From positions 124,001-188,000 of the forward strand of contig NZ_LT546028.1 of assembly GCF_900078305.2 (NCBI RefSeq): a stretch of 64,000 nt of DNA, in the 5' to 3' direction. This document shows, piece after piece, positions 23,843 to 34,444 of this stretch; within the stretch, counting starts at the first letter, position 1; every line of letters starts with the position of its first letter. The translations under genes and the position numbers were made by a program. The notes below the pieces were generated by a model, which saw only the letters and a list, made by a program, of their open reading frames with translations, had not been told where the DNA came from and did no database searches. The stretch comes from Corynebacterium bouchesdurhonense. Its GTDB lineage: Bacteria > Actinomycetota > Actinomycetes > Mycobacteriales > Mycobacteriaceae.

Positions 23843-23877
23843 CGCCCCACGGCAGCTGGCGGGCTGACCGTGGGGCG
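23843..23877 (+). terminator. Terminator of the lysogeny operon
   Basis: CGCCCCACGG (23843-23852) and CCGTGGGGCG (23868-23877) form a perfect 10-bp stem with a 15-nt loop, 5 bases after the lipoprotein stop. The A run before and ACTTTAAAG after would allow termination in either direction. Confidence 0.85.
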
Positions 23878-23918
23878 ACTTTAAAGTGTCCCTTAGACGA
23901 GAGACAAGGTGAGTTTAC

Positions 23919-25127
23919 ATGGCGATTCAGCGACGCCAGACGAAGACAGGCCAGGTGCGGTGGGTGGCGCGTTGGCGCGACAAAGGCGGCAAAGAACACT
24001 CCAGGAGCTTCGACACGAAGCGGGAGGCGAAGACGTTCCTCGCCGACGTCGAGGTGCGCGCCGCACGCGGCGTGAACACCGCACCGCAGAAGATCACGGT
24101 GCTCGAGCTCTACAACCGCTGGCTGGATTCCCGACCCCTTCGCGATTCCAGCCGCACCCTGTACGAACACACCCGCGACAAGAACCTTGTGCCGCTGCAC
24201 AACTACCCCGCGGTGGAGCTGTCGAACACTGACGTGCAGGCGTGGGCGAACCAGCTCGCTAACGGTCGCCCGTGGGTAAGTAGCAGCGATGCGGGCCTCG
24301 AGCGCGCCGGCGTGACCATGGGGCTGCGGCACCTACGGTCAGCCTACGAGTACGGGCGTCGCGCGGAGCTGGTGGCGCGTAACCCCGTCCACGTCCAGAT
24401 CGACGACGAGGCGGTCGACCCAGTGGAGATCCCCACCGTGGACGAGATACGCCGCGTCGTCGACCTGGTCCGTGAGGGTGGGGCGCCGTACGAGGAGAGC
24501 AGCCGGTCGAAGTTTCCCGAGAAGCGCGGCACGAAGTACACGGCCTATCAGCGGCCACGGCCCGACATCGCCGACATGATGCTCGTCGCGGTCGGTACGG
24601 GCGCGCGGGTGAGCGAGGTTGCTGGGTTCAACGTCTCGGAGGTGGATTTCGATTCGGGCGTCCTGCTGGTGCGCAAGCAGCTGGGTAAGCAGCCGCCGCG
24701 GTCGCGGGTGGAGTTGAAAACGCGGCGGTCCCGTCGAGACTTGCCGATCCCCGAGGAGCTGGTGCCCATGCTTGAAGAGCGCACCGCGGGACGCGCGCCG
24801 GAGGATCTCCTTTTCACCACCAAGACGGGGCGGCCGATTAACACGTCGCACGCGTCGGTGGTGGTGAAGCGCGCCGCGGTCGCGGCGGATGCGGAGCGGG
24901 TGCATTTCCACGCGCTGCGGCACTACTACGCGTCGAGCCTTTTGACGTCGGGTGTGCCGGTGCAGGACGTGGCGGCGGTGATGGGGCACACCGTTGCGAT
25001 GACGATGAAGACGTACGCGCACGTGCTCGCTGGGTATCAGGAGCGGGTGCGTGCGGCGTCGTCTTTGGCGGGGTGCGGGATTTTTGCGGGATCGCCCCAC
25101 CTCCGGGTGGTGGAGGGCGGGGCGTGA
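23919..25127 (+). CDS. int: Tyrosine-recombinase integrase
   Basis: A 402-residue protein starting MAIQRRQTKTGQVRWVARWR. It has an N-terminal arm-binding domain, a SAM-like core-binding domain (about 60-170) and a catalytic domain. The catalytic residues are Arg in VGTGARVSEVAGF (about 228), HALRHYY (about 330), the Gly-His of AAVMGHTVAM and Tyr in MKTYAHV (about 367). The start follows CAAGGTGAGTTTAC. It converges on ilvC with only 10 bp between stops, which places attP and the chromosomal junction there. Confidence 0.95.
   Translation: MAIQRRQTKTGQVRWVARWRDKGGKEHSRSFDTKREAKTFLADVEVRAARGVNTAPQKITVLELYNRWLDSRPLRDSSRTLYEHTRDKNLVPLHNYPAVELSNTDVQAWANQLANGRPWVSSSDAGLERAGVTMGLRHLRSAYEYGRRAELVARNPVHVQIDDEAVDPVEIPTVDEIRRVVDLVREGGAPYEESSRSKFPEKRGTKYTAYQRPRPDIADMMLVAVGTGARVSEVAGFNVSEVDFDSGVLLVRKQLGKQPPRSRVELKTRRSRRDLPIPEELVPMLEERTAGRAPEDLLFTTKTGRPINTSHASVVVKRAAVAADAERVHFHALRHYYASSLLTSGVPVQDVAAVMGHTVAMTMKTYAHVLAGYQERVRAASSLAGCGIFAGSPHLRVVEGGA
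25093..25124. terminator. Hairpin at the int/ilvC convergence
   Basis: CGCCCC-A-CCTCC and GGAGG-GC-GGGGCG pair around a 7-nt loop. It lies in the last codons of int and 13 bases after the ilvC stop on the other strand. It could end transcription from ilvC, although a T run is missing. Confidence 0.45.
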
Positions 25128-25137
25128 CCTGGGGAAA

Positions 25138-26806
<1,669 letters not shown>

Positions 26807-26807
<1 letters not shown>

Positions 26808-28720
26808 TACTCTGCCCCCTCCTCGTTCTGGATGATTCCTGGTTGTGCTTCTTGAAGCTGCTCGACCACCTCGTCGATGTCCTCGGGGGCCTCCCCCGCC
26901 GACTCCTCCATGTCGAAGAACGGGCGCATGCCGAGTGCGTACTGCATGTCGGAGTTGGACGCGCCGGCCGCGATCATCGGCCACACCTGGGCGTCCTCGC
27001 CCACGATGAACTCGACCACCACCGGGCGGTCATTGATTTGGCGGGCCCGCTCAATGGCCGGGACCACCTCGTCCTTGGTGGTGACGCGGATGGCCTCCGC
27101 GCCCAGCGCCTCGCTGAGCTTGACAAAGTCCGGAATGTAGTCGCTTTCCCGGCCCAGCTTCGTGTGGGAGTAGGTGCGGTCATAGAACAGCGTCTGCCAC
27201 TGGCGCACCATGCCCAAGTTGCCGTTGTTGATCAGGGCGACCTTGATGGGGAATCCCTCCATCGCCGCGGTGGTGATCTCCTGGTTGGTCATCTGGAAGC
27301 AACCGTCACCGTCCACGGCCCACACCTCTTTCTCCGGGCAGGCTGCCTTCGCGCCGAGGGCGGCGGGGATGGCGTACCCCATGGTGCCGGCGCCGCCGGA
27401 ACACAGCCAGTGCCGCGGGCGGTCGAAGTCGATGAACTGGGCCGACCACATCTGGTGCTGGCCCACGCCCGCGGCGTACACGGCATCCGGGCCGACCACC
27501 TTTGACAGGGTCTCGATGACGAACTGCGGAGACAGCGAGCCGTCCTCCTGCTCGTCGTAGCCGCGCGGGAAGCGCTCCTTCAGGGTGCCCAAACGCTCAA
27601 TCCAGGCGTCAATCTTGGGGGCCGCGTTGCGGCTGGAGTCCCGGAAGGCGTCGGTGAGCTGGTTGAGCACGCGCTTCGCGTCGCCGACGATCGGCACGTC
27701 CACCGCGCGGATCTTGCCAACCTCGGCCGGGTCGATGTCCGCGTGAATGGTCTTCGCCTCCGGGGCGAAGGAGGCCGTGTCACCGGTAACGCGGTCATCG
27801 AAACGTGTGCCGATGGCAATGAGCAGGTCGGACTCCTGCAGGGCACCGACCGCGGGGACGGAGCCGTGCATCCCCGGCATGCCCATGTAGAGCGGGTGGT
27901 GCTCCGGGAACACGCCGAGGGCCATCAAGGTGGTCACCACTGGTACGCCGGTCAGCTCCGCAAACTCCAGCAGCTCACGGTGGGCCTCCGCCTTGACCAC
28001 CCCGCCGCCGATGTAGAGCACCGGGCGCTTCGCCTCGGAGATCATCTTCGCGGCCTGAGCGATCTGGCGGTTGTGCGGCTTGGTGTTCGGCTTGTAACCC
28101 GGCAGATCCACCTGCGGGGGCCAGGAGAACTGCATCTGAGCCGCCTGCACGTCCTTGGGAATGTCAACCAGCACCGGGCCCGGGCGGCCGGTGGAGGCGA
28201 TCTGGTAGGCCGCCGCAATGGCGGCCGGAATGTCCTCCGTGCGGGTGACCATGATGTTGTGTTTGGTGATCGGCATAGTGATACCGCGGATGTCCGCCTC
28301 CTGGAAGGCGTCTGTGCCGATGAGCGGCGAGCCGACCTGGCCGGTGATCGCGATGATGGGCACCGAGTCCAGGTAGGCGTCGGCCAACGCGGTGACCAGG
28401 TTCGTGGCGCCCGGACCCGAGGTGGCCAGGCACACGCCGACCCTGCCGGAGGCGGCGGCGTAGCCCTCTGCGGCGTGGCCGGCGCCCTGCTCGTGGCGGA
28501 CCAGCACGTGCCGCAGCGTCCGAGCCTGGGAAAGAGCGTGGTAGAGCGGGAGGACGGCGCCGCCGGGCAGGCCGAAAATAATGTCTACGCCAAGCTCCTC
28601 GAGGCTTCGGACTACCGCGTCGGCGCCGGTGATGATCTCGGTGGCCCCGTCAGTGTCGCGCCCGGCCGGCGCGGCGGCCGCAGCCTCCGCGTCGCCTGCT
28701 GTTGATGGTGCAGTTGCCAC
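26807..28720 (-). CDS. ilvB: Acetolactate synthase large (catalytic) subunit
   Basis: A 637-residue thiamine-diphosphate enzyme. It has an Ala-rich N-terminal extension of about 28 residues, then [19 protein letters not shown]. The catalytic Glu is in [15 protein letters not shown] (about residue 80). The ThDP motif begins [12 protein letters not shown] and ends INNGNLGMV (about residues 480-510). It condenses pyruvate to acetolactate, the committed step. It is first in the ilvBNC operon behind an attenuator. Confidence 0.97.
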
Positions 28721-28795
28721 GATGCAAAGCTCCTTTTCACAAACTCGTACAAACTCGATGTGGTGCGTCGGTGCTGATCACGAAACGCTGATCAC

Positions 28796-28834
28796 AAAAC
28801 AAAAGCCCCCGAGCGAGCCGAAGCTCTCGAGGGC
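28796..28834 (-). terminator. ilvBN transcription attenuator
   Basis: Minus-strand stem GCCCTCGAG plus AGC, UUCG tetraloop, GCU, a 2-nt bulge, CTCGGGGGC, followed by TTTTGTTTTG. It lies between the leader peptide and ilvB, 76 bases before the start. This is a rho-independent terminator of the amino-acid-attenuation type. Confidence 0.9.
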
Positions 28835-28869
28835 GCTTGGTTTGGGCGGCTTACAGATGTGACTGACCG

Positions 28870-28923
28870 CTACGGCAAGCGCCGCATCGGAATAAGTACT
28901 ACAGCAAGTCGCGTGTTGATCAT
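28870..28923 (-). CDS. ilvBN leader peptide
   Basis: A 17-residue peptide MINTRLAVVLIPMRRLP, rich in Leu, Val and Ile codons. It closely resembles the known C. glutamicum ilvBN leader (MTIIRLVVVTARRLP), including the C-terminal RRLP. Ribosome stalling at the LAVVLI codons when charged Val, Leu or Ile tRNA is low would prevent the downstream terminator from forming. Initiation is probably leaderless. Confidence 0.9.
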   Translation of the reverse strand: MINTRLAVVLIPMRRLP

Positions 28924-28930
28924 GTGCGCA

Positions 28931-28938
28931 ACATTACA
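28931..28938 (-). promoter_or_regulatory. ilv leader promoter (-10)
   Basis: TGTAATGT on the minus strand offers overlapping TGTAAT and TAATGT hexamers. TAATGT ends 7 bases before the leader ATG, so the mRNA likely starts at the start codon. A perfect 14-bp palindrome GCCCCCGCGGGGGC (28945-28958) sits directly upstream. Confidence 0.65.
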
Positions 28939-28944
28939 CGCCCT

Positions 28945-28958
28945 GCCCCCGCGGGGGC
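28945..28958. promoter_or_regulatory. Perfect GC palindrome between the -35 and -10 of the ilv promoter
   Basis: GCCCCCGCGGGGGC, 14 bp with no spacer, located in the promoter spacer region of the ilv leader. It could be a regulator operator. No known regulator is assigned. Confidence 0.4.
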
Positions 28959-29000
28959 GGGAAATGCGGGGGAAAGTTTTGGCGCGGGTTGGTAGGGGGC

Positions 29001-29010
29001 GTCGCAAAGC
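29001..29010 (+). repeat. Dispersed motif copy 1 (forward, GTCGCAAAGC)
   Basis: Flank GGGGGC before and AA after. Noncoding, about 15 bases upstream of the PH-gene -10. Confidence 0.6.
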
Positions 29011-29038
29011 AAAAATGCTCCTGACTAGCATTGCACGC

Positions 29039-29554
29039 ATGAACGACGCGCAGAAGGTATTTCGCCCCTCCCGCGAGCACGTCATCGCGATTGCGGTGAT
29101 GACGGGCATCGCGCTGATTGGCATCCTCTGGGCGCCGCTCAAGCTCGGCTGGGTGCTGCTCTTCCCCGTCGCGGCGCTGGCGTGGATCTACACCGCCTCC
29201 ACCACCGTCGGCGAGGACGGGATCGCGGTGAAGTACCTCTTTCGCAAGAACGCTCGGATTCCGTGGGAGGACCTGCGGGGCATCGGCTTTAAGGGCACCC
29301 GCGCGCTGGCCACAACCCACAGCGGCGACGAGTACCCCATGCCCGGCGTCACGTTCAACTCCTTGCCGGACTTGGCCGACGCCTCCCGCGGGCGCATCAC
29401 CGACGTGGTAACCGCGGCGAGCGAGGCCGCGGACGGCAAATACGAGATCATTAACAAGGAGGGCTACGGCGTGCTGCTTGACCAGGGGCAGTACGAGGAG
29501 TACCTCAAAGAGCACCCGGACACCCCGGGCCCGCGGCCGACCCCGGGCGCGTAG
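29039..29554 (+). CDS. PH-domain membrane protein, CFP6-like
   Basis: A 171-residue protein starting MNDAQKVFRPSREHVIAIAV. Two adjacent transmembrane helices (about 14-55) are followed by a bacterial PH-like domain (Bac_PH_2 type) with VGEDGIAVKYLFRKNARIPW and EDLRGIGF. Its position next to ilvB is that of M. tuberculosis Rv3004 (cfp6). TAGCAT seven bases before the ATG indicates a leaderless transcript. It shares a direction and a 27-bp gap with ilvD. Confidence 0.85.
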   Translation: MNDAQKVFRPSREHVIAIAVMTGIALIGILWAPLKLGWVLLFPVAALAWIYTASTTVGEDGIAVKYLFRKNARIPWEDLRGIGFKGTRALATTHSGDEYPMPGVTFNSLPDLADASRGRITDVVTAASEAADGKYEIINKEGYGVLLDQGQYEEYLKEHPDTPGPRPTPGA

Positions 29555-29581
29555 CGAAACGCAGCTAGAAGGAGAACCACC

Positions 29582-31420
29582 GTGATTCCGCTTCGATCGC
29601 GAGTAACCACCGTCGGACGCCAGGCCGCCGGGGCGCGCGCCCTGTGGCGCGCCACCGGCACCGAGGAGCGGGAGTTTGGCAAGCCCATCGTGGCCATTGT
29701 CAACTCCTACACCCAGTTCGTGCCCGGCCACGTGCACCTGAAGGATGTGGGCGACATTGTGGCCGAGGCCGTGCGCGCCGCCGGCGGCGTGCCCAAGGAG
29801 TTCAACACCATCGCCGTGGACGACGGCATTGCGATGGGCCACGCCGGTATGCTCTACTCCCTGCCCAGCCGCGAGATCATCTCGGACAGCGTGGAGTACA
29901 TGTGCAACGCCCACACCGTGGACGCGATGGTGTGCATCTCCAACTGCGACAAGATCACCCCGGGCATGCTCAACGCAGCGATGCGCCTGAACATCCCCGC
30001 GGTGTTTGTCTCCGGCGGACCGATGGAAGCCGGCAAGGCCATCAACGCGGGCGGTGTGGTCAAGCCCAAGTCCGACCTGATCGACGCCATCGCGCTGTCC
30101 GCGAACGACGCGGTCTCGGACTCGGAGCTGGACACCATCGCCAACGGTGCCTGCCCCACCTGCGGCTCCTGCTCCGGCATGTTCACGGCAAACTCCATGA
30201 ACTGCCTCACCGAGGCGCTCGGTCTCTCCCTTCCGGGCAACGGCACCACCTTGGCCACCCACACCGCCCGCCGGGACCTGTTCACCCAGGCCGGTACCCG
30301 CATCGTGGAGCTGTGCGAGCGCTACTACGGCCAAGGCGACGAGTCGGTGCTCCCCCGCTCCATTGCCACCGTGGACGCCTTCCGCAACGCGATGGCGCTG
30401 GACATGGCCATGGGCGGCTCCACCAACACCATCCTCCACATCCTCGCCGCCGCGCAGGAGGGCGAAGTGGACTTCGACCTGGGCGACATCGACGAGCTCT
30501 CCCACCGCATCCCCTGCCTGTCCAAGGTGGCGCCCAACGGCGAGGCGCACGTGGAGGACGTGCACCGCGCCGGCGGCATCCCCGCCATCCTGGGCGAGCT
30601 CAACCGAGGCGGCCTGCTGAACAAAGACGTCCACACCGTGGCCTACGACTCGCTAGATTCGTGGCTGGCGGACTGGGACATCCGCGGCGGCAGCGCCATC
30701 GACGAGGCCTTCGAGCTCTTCCACGCCGCGCCCGGCGGCCAGCGCACCACCAAGGCGTTCAGCCAGTCCGCGCGCTGGGAGAGCCTGGACACGGACTCGG
30801 CCAACGGCGTGATCCACGACGTGGAGCACCCCATCACCTCCGACGGCGGCCTGGTGGTCCTGCGCGGCAACCTCGCCCCGGACGGCGCCATTCTGAAGAC
30901 CGCCGGCGTTGAGGAGGGACTCTGGGAGTTCTCCGGCCCCGCCCGCGTGGTGGACTCCCAGGAGCAGGCCGTGTCGATGATCCTGGCCCACGAGGTGCTG
31001 GAAGGCGAGGTAGTGGTGATCCGCTACGAGGGGCCGTCCGGCGGCCCGGGCATGCAAGAAATGCTGCACCCCACCTCATTCCTCAAGGGTGCCGGCCTGG
31101 GCAAGAAGTGCGCCCTGATCACGGACGGGCGCTTCTCCGGCGGTACCTCGGGCCTGTCCATCGGCCACATCTCCCCCGAAGCGGCGCACGGCGGCCTGAT
31201 TGGCCTGGTGGAAAACGGCGACACGATCTCGATCTCCGTGTCTAACCGTTCCCTGACGCTGGACGTGGACGAGGAAGTGCTACGCCAGCGCCGAGAGGCA
31301 ATGGAGGCATCCGAGCACCCGTGGACCCCGAACCGCGTGCGCGAGGTGTCCAAGGCGCTGCGCGCCTACGCCAAGATGGCCACCAGCGCCGACAAGGGCG
31401 CCGTGCGCCAGGTGGACTAG
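29582..31420 (+). CDS. ilvD: Dihydroxy-acid dehydratase
   Basis: A 612-residue enzyme with GTG start and AGAAGGAGAACCACC upstream. Cluster cysteines lie in [12 protein letters not shown] (about residue 122) and [18 protein letters not shown] (about 194-211). It makes the keto acids of valine and isoleucine. In this genome it stands beside ilvBNC, whereas in M. tuberculosis it lies elsewhere. Three GGGGCTCT repeats follow the stop. Confidence 0.97.
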   Translation: MIPLRSRVTTVGRQAAGARALWRATGTEEREFGKPIVAIVNSYTQFVPGHVHLKDVGDIVAEAVRAAGGVPKEFNTIAVDDGIAMGHAGMLYSLPSREIISDSVEYMCNAHTVDAMVCISNCDKITPGMLNAAMRLNIPAVFVSGGPMEAGKAINAGGVVKPKSDLIDAIALSANDAVSDSELDTIANGACPTCGSCSGMFTANSMNCLTEALGLSLPGNGTTLATHTARRDLFTQAGTRIVELCERYYGQGDESVLPRSIATVDAFRNAMALDMAMGGSTNTILHILAAAQEGEVDFDLGDIDELSHRIPCLSKVAPNGEAHVEDVHRAGGIPAILGELNRGGLLNKDVHTVAYDSLDSWLADWDIRGGSAIDEAFELFHAAPGGQRTTKAFSQSARWESLDTDSANGVIHDVEHPITSDGGLVVLRGNLAPDGAILKTAGVEEGLWEFSGPARVVDSQEQAVSMILAHEVLEGEVVVIRYEGPSGGPGMQEMLHPTSFLKGAGLGKKCALITDGRFSGGTSGLSIGHISPEAAHGGLIGLVENGDTISISVSNRSLTLDVDEEVLRQRREAMEASEHPWTPNRVREVSKALRAYAKMATSADKGAVRQVD

Positions 31421-31444
31421 GGGGCTCTCGGGGGCTCTAGGGGC

Positions 31445-32227
31445 TTACGCGAAGGGGTTGACCTCGGTGCCGAACCACCACATCACGCCGGCGAGGGCGA
31501 TGGCCACCACCGCCCAGATCCAAGAGGACGCGAGCGGGCGGCGGGCCCAGCTGCGGCCGGCGTCCACGCCGTAGAGGCCCGGGCCGGTGAACTGCAGCGC
31601 CAGCGCGATGCCGAGGAGGACGACCGGCAGCCACACCGCGGCGTCCCAGTTCAGCACGTTCCAGTCGCTGCCCGCGGCCACCACCGCGTGCAGCGCGTTG
31701 AAGGCGGTGACCACGAGCGCGACGGCGGCAGCGACCGGGGTGATCAGGCCGAGCACCAAGAAGACGCCCGCGGCCAGCTCGAGGGTGGGCACGATTACGG
31801 CCAGGCCGCTGCCGAAGGGGTACGCGGCGTACGCGGCCTCCAGGCCGGAGATGCCCTCGTTGGCGCCCCACCGGAAGAACGTGGACAGCGCGGTGATGAT
31901 CAGGTAGGCGCCGAAGCATAGGCGCAGCAGCAGCAGGCCAAGGTCGATGGTGCCGCGCTTGGGTGCCGGCTCCTCCACCACGGTCTCGGCGACGGGCACC
32001 GGCGTCTCGTACACCGGCTCGGCCGGCGGGATGTAGGCGGGCTCGCGGCCCACGGAGATGGTTTCGGTAGCCGGGTACTCGGTGGTTTTGTACTCGGAGA
32101 TGGTCTCGGTAGCCGGGTACTCGGTGCTGTTCGCCGGGGTGTAGGCGGGTACGTCGACGTGGTCGAAGTCGTCTGCGGTCACGTCGTGCGTGCTGTCGGG
32201 CGTATTGTTTTGGTTGTTTATGGCCAT
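31445..32227 (-). CDS. DoxX-family membrane protein
   Basis: A 260-residue protein starting MAINNQNNTPDSTHDVTADD. The first 95 residues are a Thr/Pro/Glu-rich cytoplasmic extension that contains TEYPATETIS twice in tandem. Then four transmembrane helices follow (about 96-235): LGLLLLRLCFGAYLII, IVPTLELAAGVFLVLGLITP, AVWLPVVLLGIALAL and IWAVVAIALAGVMWW. The M. tuberculosis counterpart Rv3005c at the same location belongs to a superoxide-dismutase and sulfurtransferase membrane complex. No SOD gene is in this window. Confidence 0.85.
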   Translation of the reverse strand: MAINNQNNTPDSTHDVTADDFDHVDVPAYTPANSTEYPATETISEYKTTEYPATETISVGREPAYIPPAEPVYETPVPVAETVVEEPAPKRGTIDLGLLLLRLCFGAYLIITALSTFFRWGANEGISGLEAAYAAYPFGSGLAVIVPTLELAAGVFLVLGLITPVAAAVALVVTAFNALHAVVAAGSDWNVLNWDAAVWLPVVLLGIALALQFTGPGLYGVDAGRSWARRPLASSWIWAVVAIALAGVMWWFGTEVNPFA

Positions 32228-32308
32228 AAAGCCAAGGTATGCGAACGCTCGGTCTTCTTCCCGGACCGGAACCGGCGTGGCTGGGGATTTTTGGCGGTGG
32301 CTGGGGGC

Positions 32309-32318
32309 GTCGACAAGC
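32309..32318 (+). repeat. Dispersed motif copy 2 (forward, GTCGACAAGC)
   Basis: In the divergent doxX-marR gap. The flanks GGGGGC and GCCCC could pair into a small hairpin. Confidence 0.6.
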
Positions 32319-32350
32319 AAACAAGCCCCATTGCTGTGGGGGCAGTGGTT

Positions 32351-32356
32351 TAAACT
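32351..32356 (+). promoter_or_regulatory. marR promoter -10, leaderless
   Basis: TAAACT lies 7 bases before the marR ATG. Confidence 0.6.
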
Positions 32357-32363
32357 CCTACCC

Positions 32364-32828
32364 ATGCAGCGCATTGACTGGCTCGAGGAACGCGACTTGG
32401 AACTCTGGATCGCGCTGTGGACGTTCATTACCTGGGTGCCGGAACAGCTGGACGCGCACCTGAAGCGGACGTCGAGCGTCGCGCTGACCGAGTTTTTGAC
32501 CATGCTGGCCATCGCGCGAAACGAAAATACGATCACCATGTCCAGGCTCGCGCGCTGGACGCGGATGTCCCCCTCGCGGCTGTCGCACGTGATGGACCGG
32601 CTCGAGCGGCGCGGGCTGACCGAGCGGCTGCGCAGCGCCGAGGACCGCCGCTCCACCTACGCGGCGCTCACCCCCGAGGGCCAGGAACTGCTCGCCGCCG
32701 CCGCGCCCCCGGTGATGGAGCGGATGCGCGAGTCCATCTTCGAGGTGCTCACGCCGGAGGAGGCGGAGCAGCTCACGGGTCTGCTGCGAAAGATGCTCAA
32801 GCGCGGCAAGCAGCAGATCATCGGCTAA
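32364..32828 (+). CDS. MarR-family transcriptional regulator
   Basis: A 154-residue winged-helix protein starting MQRIDWLEERDLELWIALWT. The recognition helix is in ARWTRMSPSRLSHVMDRLERRG (about 57-78). The wing is RLRSAEDRRSTYAALTPEG. It lies divergent to the DoxX gene, 136 bp apart, so autoregulation or control of DoxX is plausible. The ligand is unknown. Confidence 0.9.
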   Translation: MQRIDWLEERDLELWIALWTFITWVPEQLDAHLKRTSSVALTEFLTMLAIARNENTITMSRLARWTRMSPSRLSHVMDRLERRGLTERLRSAEDRRSTYAALTPEGQELLAAAAPPVMERMRESIFEVLTPEEAEQLTGLLRKMLKRGKQQIIG

Positions 32829-32844
32829 CCGCCCCCACGTTTCC

Positions 32845-32871
32845 CGCCGTTCCCCGCCGTTCCCCGCCGCG
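32845..32871. repeat. Short tandem repeat GTTCCCCGCC
   Basis: GTTTCCCGCC-type unit repeated about three times (CCGCCGTTCCCCGCCGTTCC). It lies in the 126-bp gap after marR. No gene or terminator stem is seen in it. Confidence 0.55.
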
Positions 32872-32954
32872 CAAAGTCGCACCCCGGGCACATCGTTGTT
32901 ACCATCGTCGGGCTTAAGGTTCGTATTCGTCAACCTCATTAGGGAAACATATTA

Positions 32955-34361
32955 ATGGGTAAAACTCTGAAGGTGGCCCTCGCCCTCGTCGGCCTCACGG
33001 TCGGCGCCGGCTTCGCCTCGGGCCAAGAAGTGATCCAGTACTTCCTCTCGTTTGGCTACTGGGGCATCGTGGGTGCCGCGGTGGCCGGCCTGACCATCGC
33101 GGTGTTCAGCGGGTGGGTCTACCAGCTCGGCTCATACTACCTGGCAGACAACCACAGCGTGGTGTTCAAGAGCGTCTCCCGGCCCTGGCTGGCCAAGTAC
33201 ATGGACATCACCACCATGTTCACCCTGTTTTGCATCGGCTTTGTCATGATCGCCGGCGCCGGCTCCAACCTGGAGCAGCAGTTCGGCTTCCCCACCTTCG
33301 TCGGCTCGCTGATCATGGTGGTGCTGCTCGTGCTGTCCGGCTTCCTGGACATTGACAAGCTGACCAGCGTCATCTCATTTATCACCCCGCTGCTGATCAT
33401 CTGCCTGCTGGGCGCGTTCGTGATCACCCTGGGCAACATGCCGGACAACATCGGCCACCTCAACGAGATCGCGCAGACCAACCCGCACGCCTCCGGCACC
33501 TTTGACAACTGGCTGATCACCGCGCTGAACTACGCCACCCTGGTGATGATCATGGATACCTCCATGATGCTCGTCTTCGCCGGCTCCCACATGAACCCGG
33601 CCCAGGCCGGCAAGGGCGGCCTGCTCGGCGGCATCATGTTCGCCGTGCTGCTGATGATCCTCACGTTCATCCTGTTCATGAACATGGAGGACATCATGGG
33701 CGCGGACATGCCGCTGCTCAAGGTCTTTGACACGATGCACCCGGCCGTGGGCGTGTTCGTGTCCATCGTCATCTACCTGATGATCTACAACACCGCCGTG
33801 GGCCTGCTGTACGCCCTCGGCCGCCGTCTGAGCAACAACAAGCCGGGCAAGTTCCGCCCCTACTACTTCGCAGCGGTGCTGGCCGGCTTCGCGCTGTCCT
33901 TCATCGGTTTCGCCGACCTGGTCGGCTGGGTCTACCCGCTGCTGGGCTACCTGGGCCTTATTCTCGCCGTGGTGATGGGCGTGGCCTGGTTCCGCGACCG
34001 CCAGAACATCAAGGACGAGACGGGCCGCCGCGAGCGCCTCGCCGAGCTGGCCGAGACCCAGCTCGACCCGTCGGCGGAGGACCTCACCCGCGCCGAGCGT
34101 GCCGAGGTGGAGGAACTCACCTCCGACTCCCACGTGGCGGACCAAGAGCTGTGGCAGTCCGTGCAGGAGGAGGTCGCCGCCGACCTAGACGCCGACTCCT
34201 CCAGCGACTTCAGCTTGAAGGATGTCCCCGCGCTCGACCCGGACTCCAAGTCCTATGACGGCGCACCGGACACCCCGGGCGACGAGATCCACTGGAAGGC
34301 CTACGAGGAGATGTACAAGACCGGCGAGTTCCCCGCGGTCAAGCCCACCGAGAAGCAGTAG
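32955..34361 (+). CDS. YkvI-like multispanning membrane transporter
   Basis: A 468-residue protein starting MGKTLKVALALVGLTVGAGF. It shows about ten transmembrane segments through residue 350 and the GAGFASGQEVIQYF motif of COG3949 (YkvI) LeuT-fold proteins. The last 110 residues are a highly acidic cytoplasmic tail (PSAEDLTRAERAEVEEL) not needed in homologues of usual length. Substrate is unknown. A promoter and AGGGAAACATATTA ribosome site precede it. Confidence 0.8.
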   Translation: MGKTLKVALALVGLTVGAGFASGQEVIQYFLSFGYWGIVGAAVAGLTIAVFSGWVYQLGSYYLADNHSVVFKSVSRPWLAKYMDITTMFTLFCIGFVMIAGAGSNLEQQFGFPTFVGSLIMVVLLVLSGFLDIDKLTSVISFITPLLIICLLGAFVITLGNMPDNIGHLNEIAQTNPHASGTFDNWLITALNYATLVMIMDTSMMLVFAGSHMNPAQAGKGGLLGGIMFAVLLMILTFILFMNMEDIMGADMPLLKVFDTMHPAVGVFVSIVIYLMIYNTAVGLLYALGRRLSNNKPGKFRPYYFAAVLAGFALSFIGFADLVGWVYPLLGYLGLILAVVMGVAWFRDRQNIKDETGRRERLAELAETQLDPSAEDLTRAERAEVEELTSDSHVADQELWQSVQEEVAADLDADSSSDFSLKDVPALDPDSKSYDGAPDTPGDEIHWKAYEEMYKTGEFPAVKPTEKQ

Positions 34362-34370
34362 CTTTTCGAC
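34361..34370 (-). repeat. Dispersed motif copy 3 (reverse, GCTTTTCGAC)
   Basis: Begins at the last base of the YkvI-like stop codon, just before the terminator. Confidence 0.6.
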
Positions 34371-34388
34371 GCTCCCGCAAGCGAAACC

Positions 34389-34427
34389 GCCCCGCCAACC
34401 AGCACCTGTGGTGCCGGTTGGCGGGGC
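34389..34427. terminator. Bidirectional terminator between the YkvI-like gene and gatB
   Basis: GCCCCGCCAACC (34389-34400) and GGTTGGCGGGGC (34416-34427) form a perfect 12-bp stem, extended by GCACC/GGTGC in the loop. It stands between convergent genes. Confidence 0.9.
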
Positions 34428-34444
34428 AAACTCATCTGCGGCGG

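Larger units (their letters stand above)
1..25127. mobile_element. Siphovirus-type prophage, right-hand part (left end outside window)
   Basis: A continuous run of phage genes: tape measure, tail, connector, capsid, portal, terminase, replication and recombination genes all on the minus strand, then a plus-strand lysogeny module with repressor, ImmA, lipoprotein and tyrosine integrase. Almost all genes overlap by 4 bp or abut, as in a phage transcription unit. No structural gene seen in the visible part is broken, so the element looks intact here. Lysis and distal tail genes are expected left of position 1. The right boundary is placed between the integrase stop and the ilvC stop because host synteny starts immediately after. 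Confidence 0.95.

Noticed and set aside
28934..30634. Minus-strand open frame of 566 codons
   Set aside because: It mirrors ilvD and the PH gene; composition is Gly/His/Val-rich as in antisense frames and no family is recognisable.
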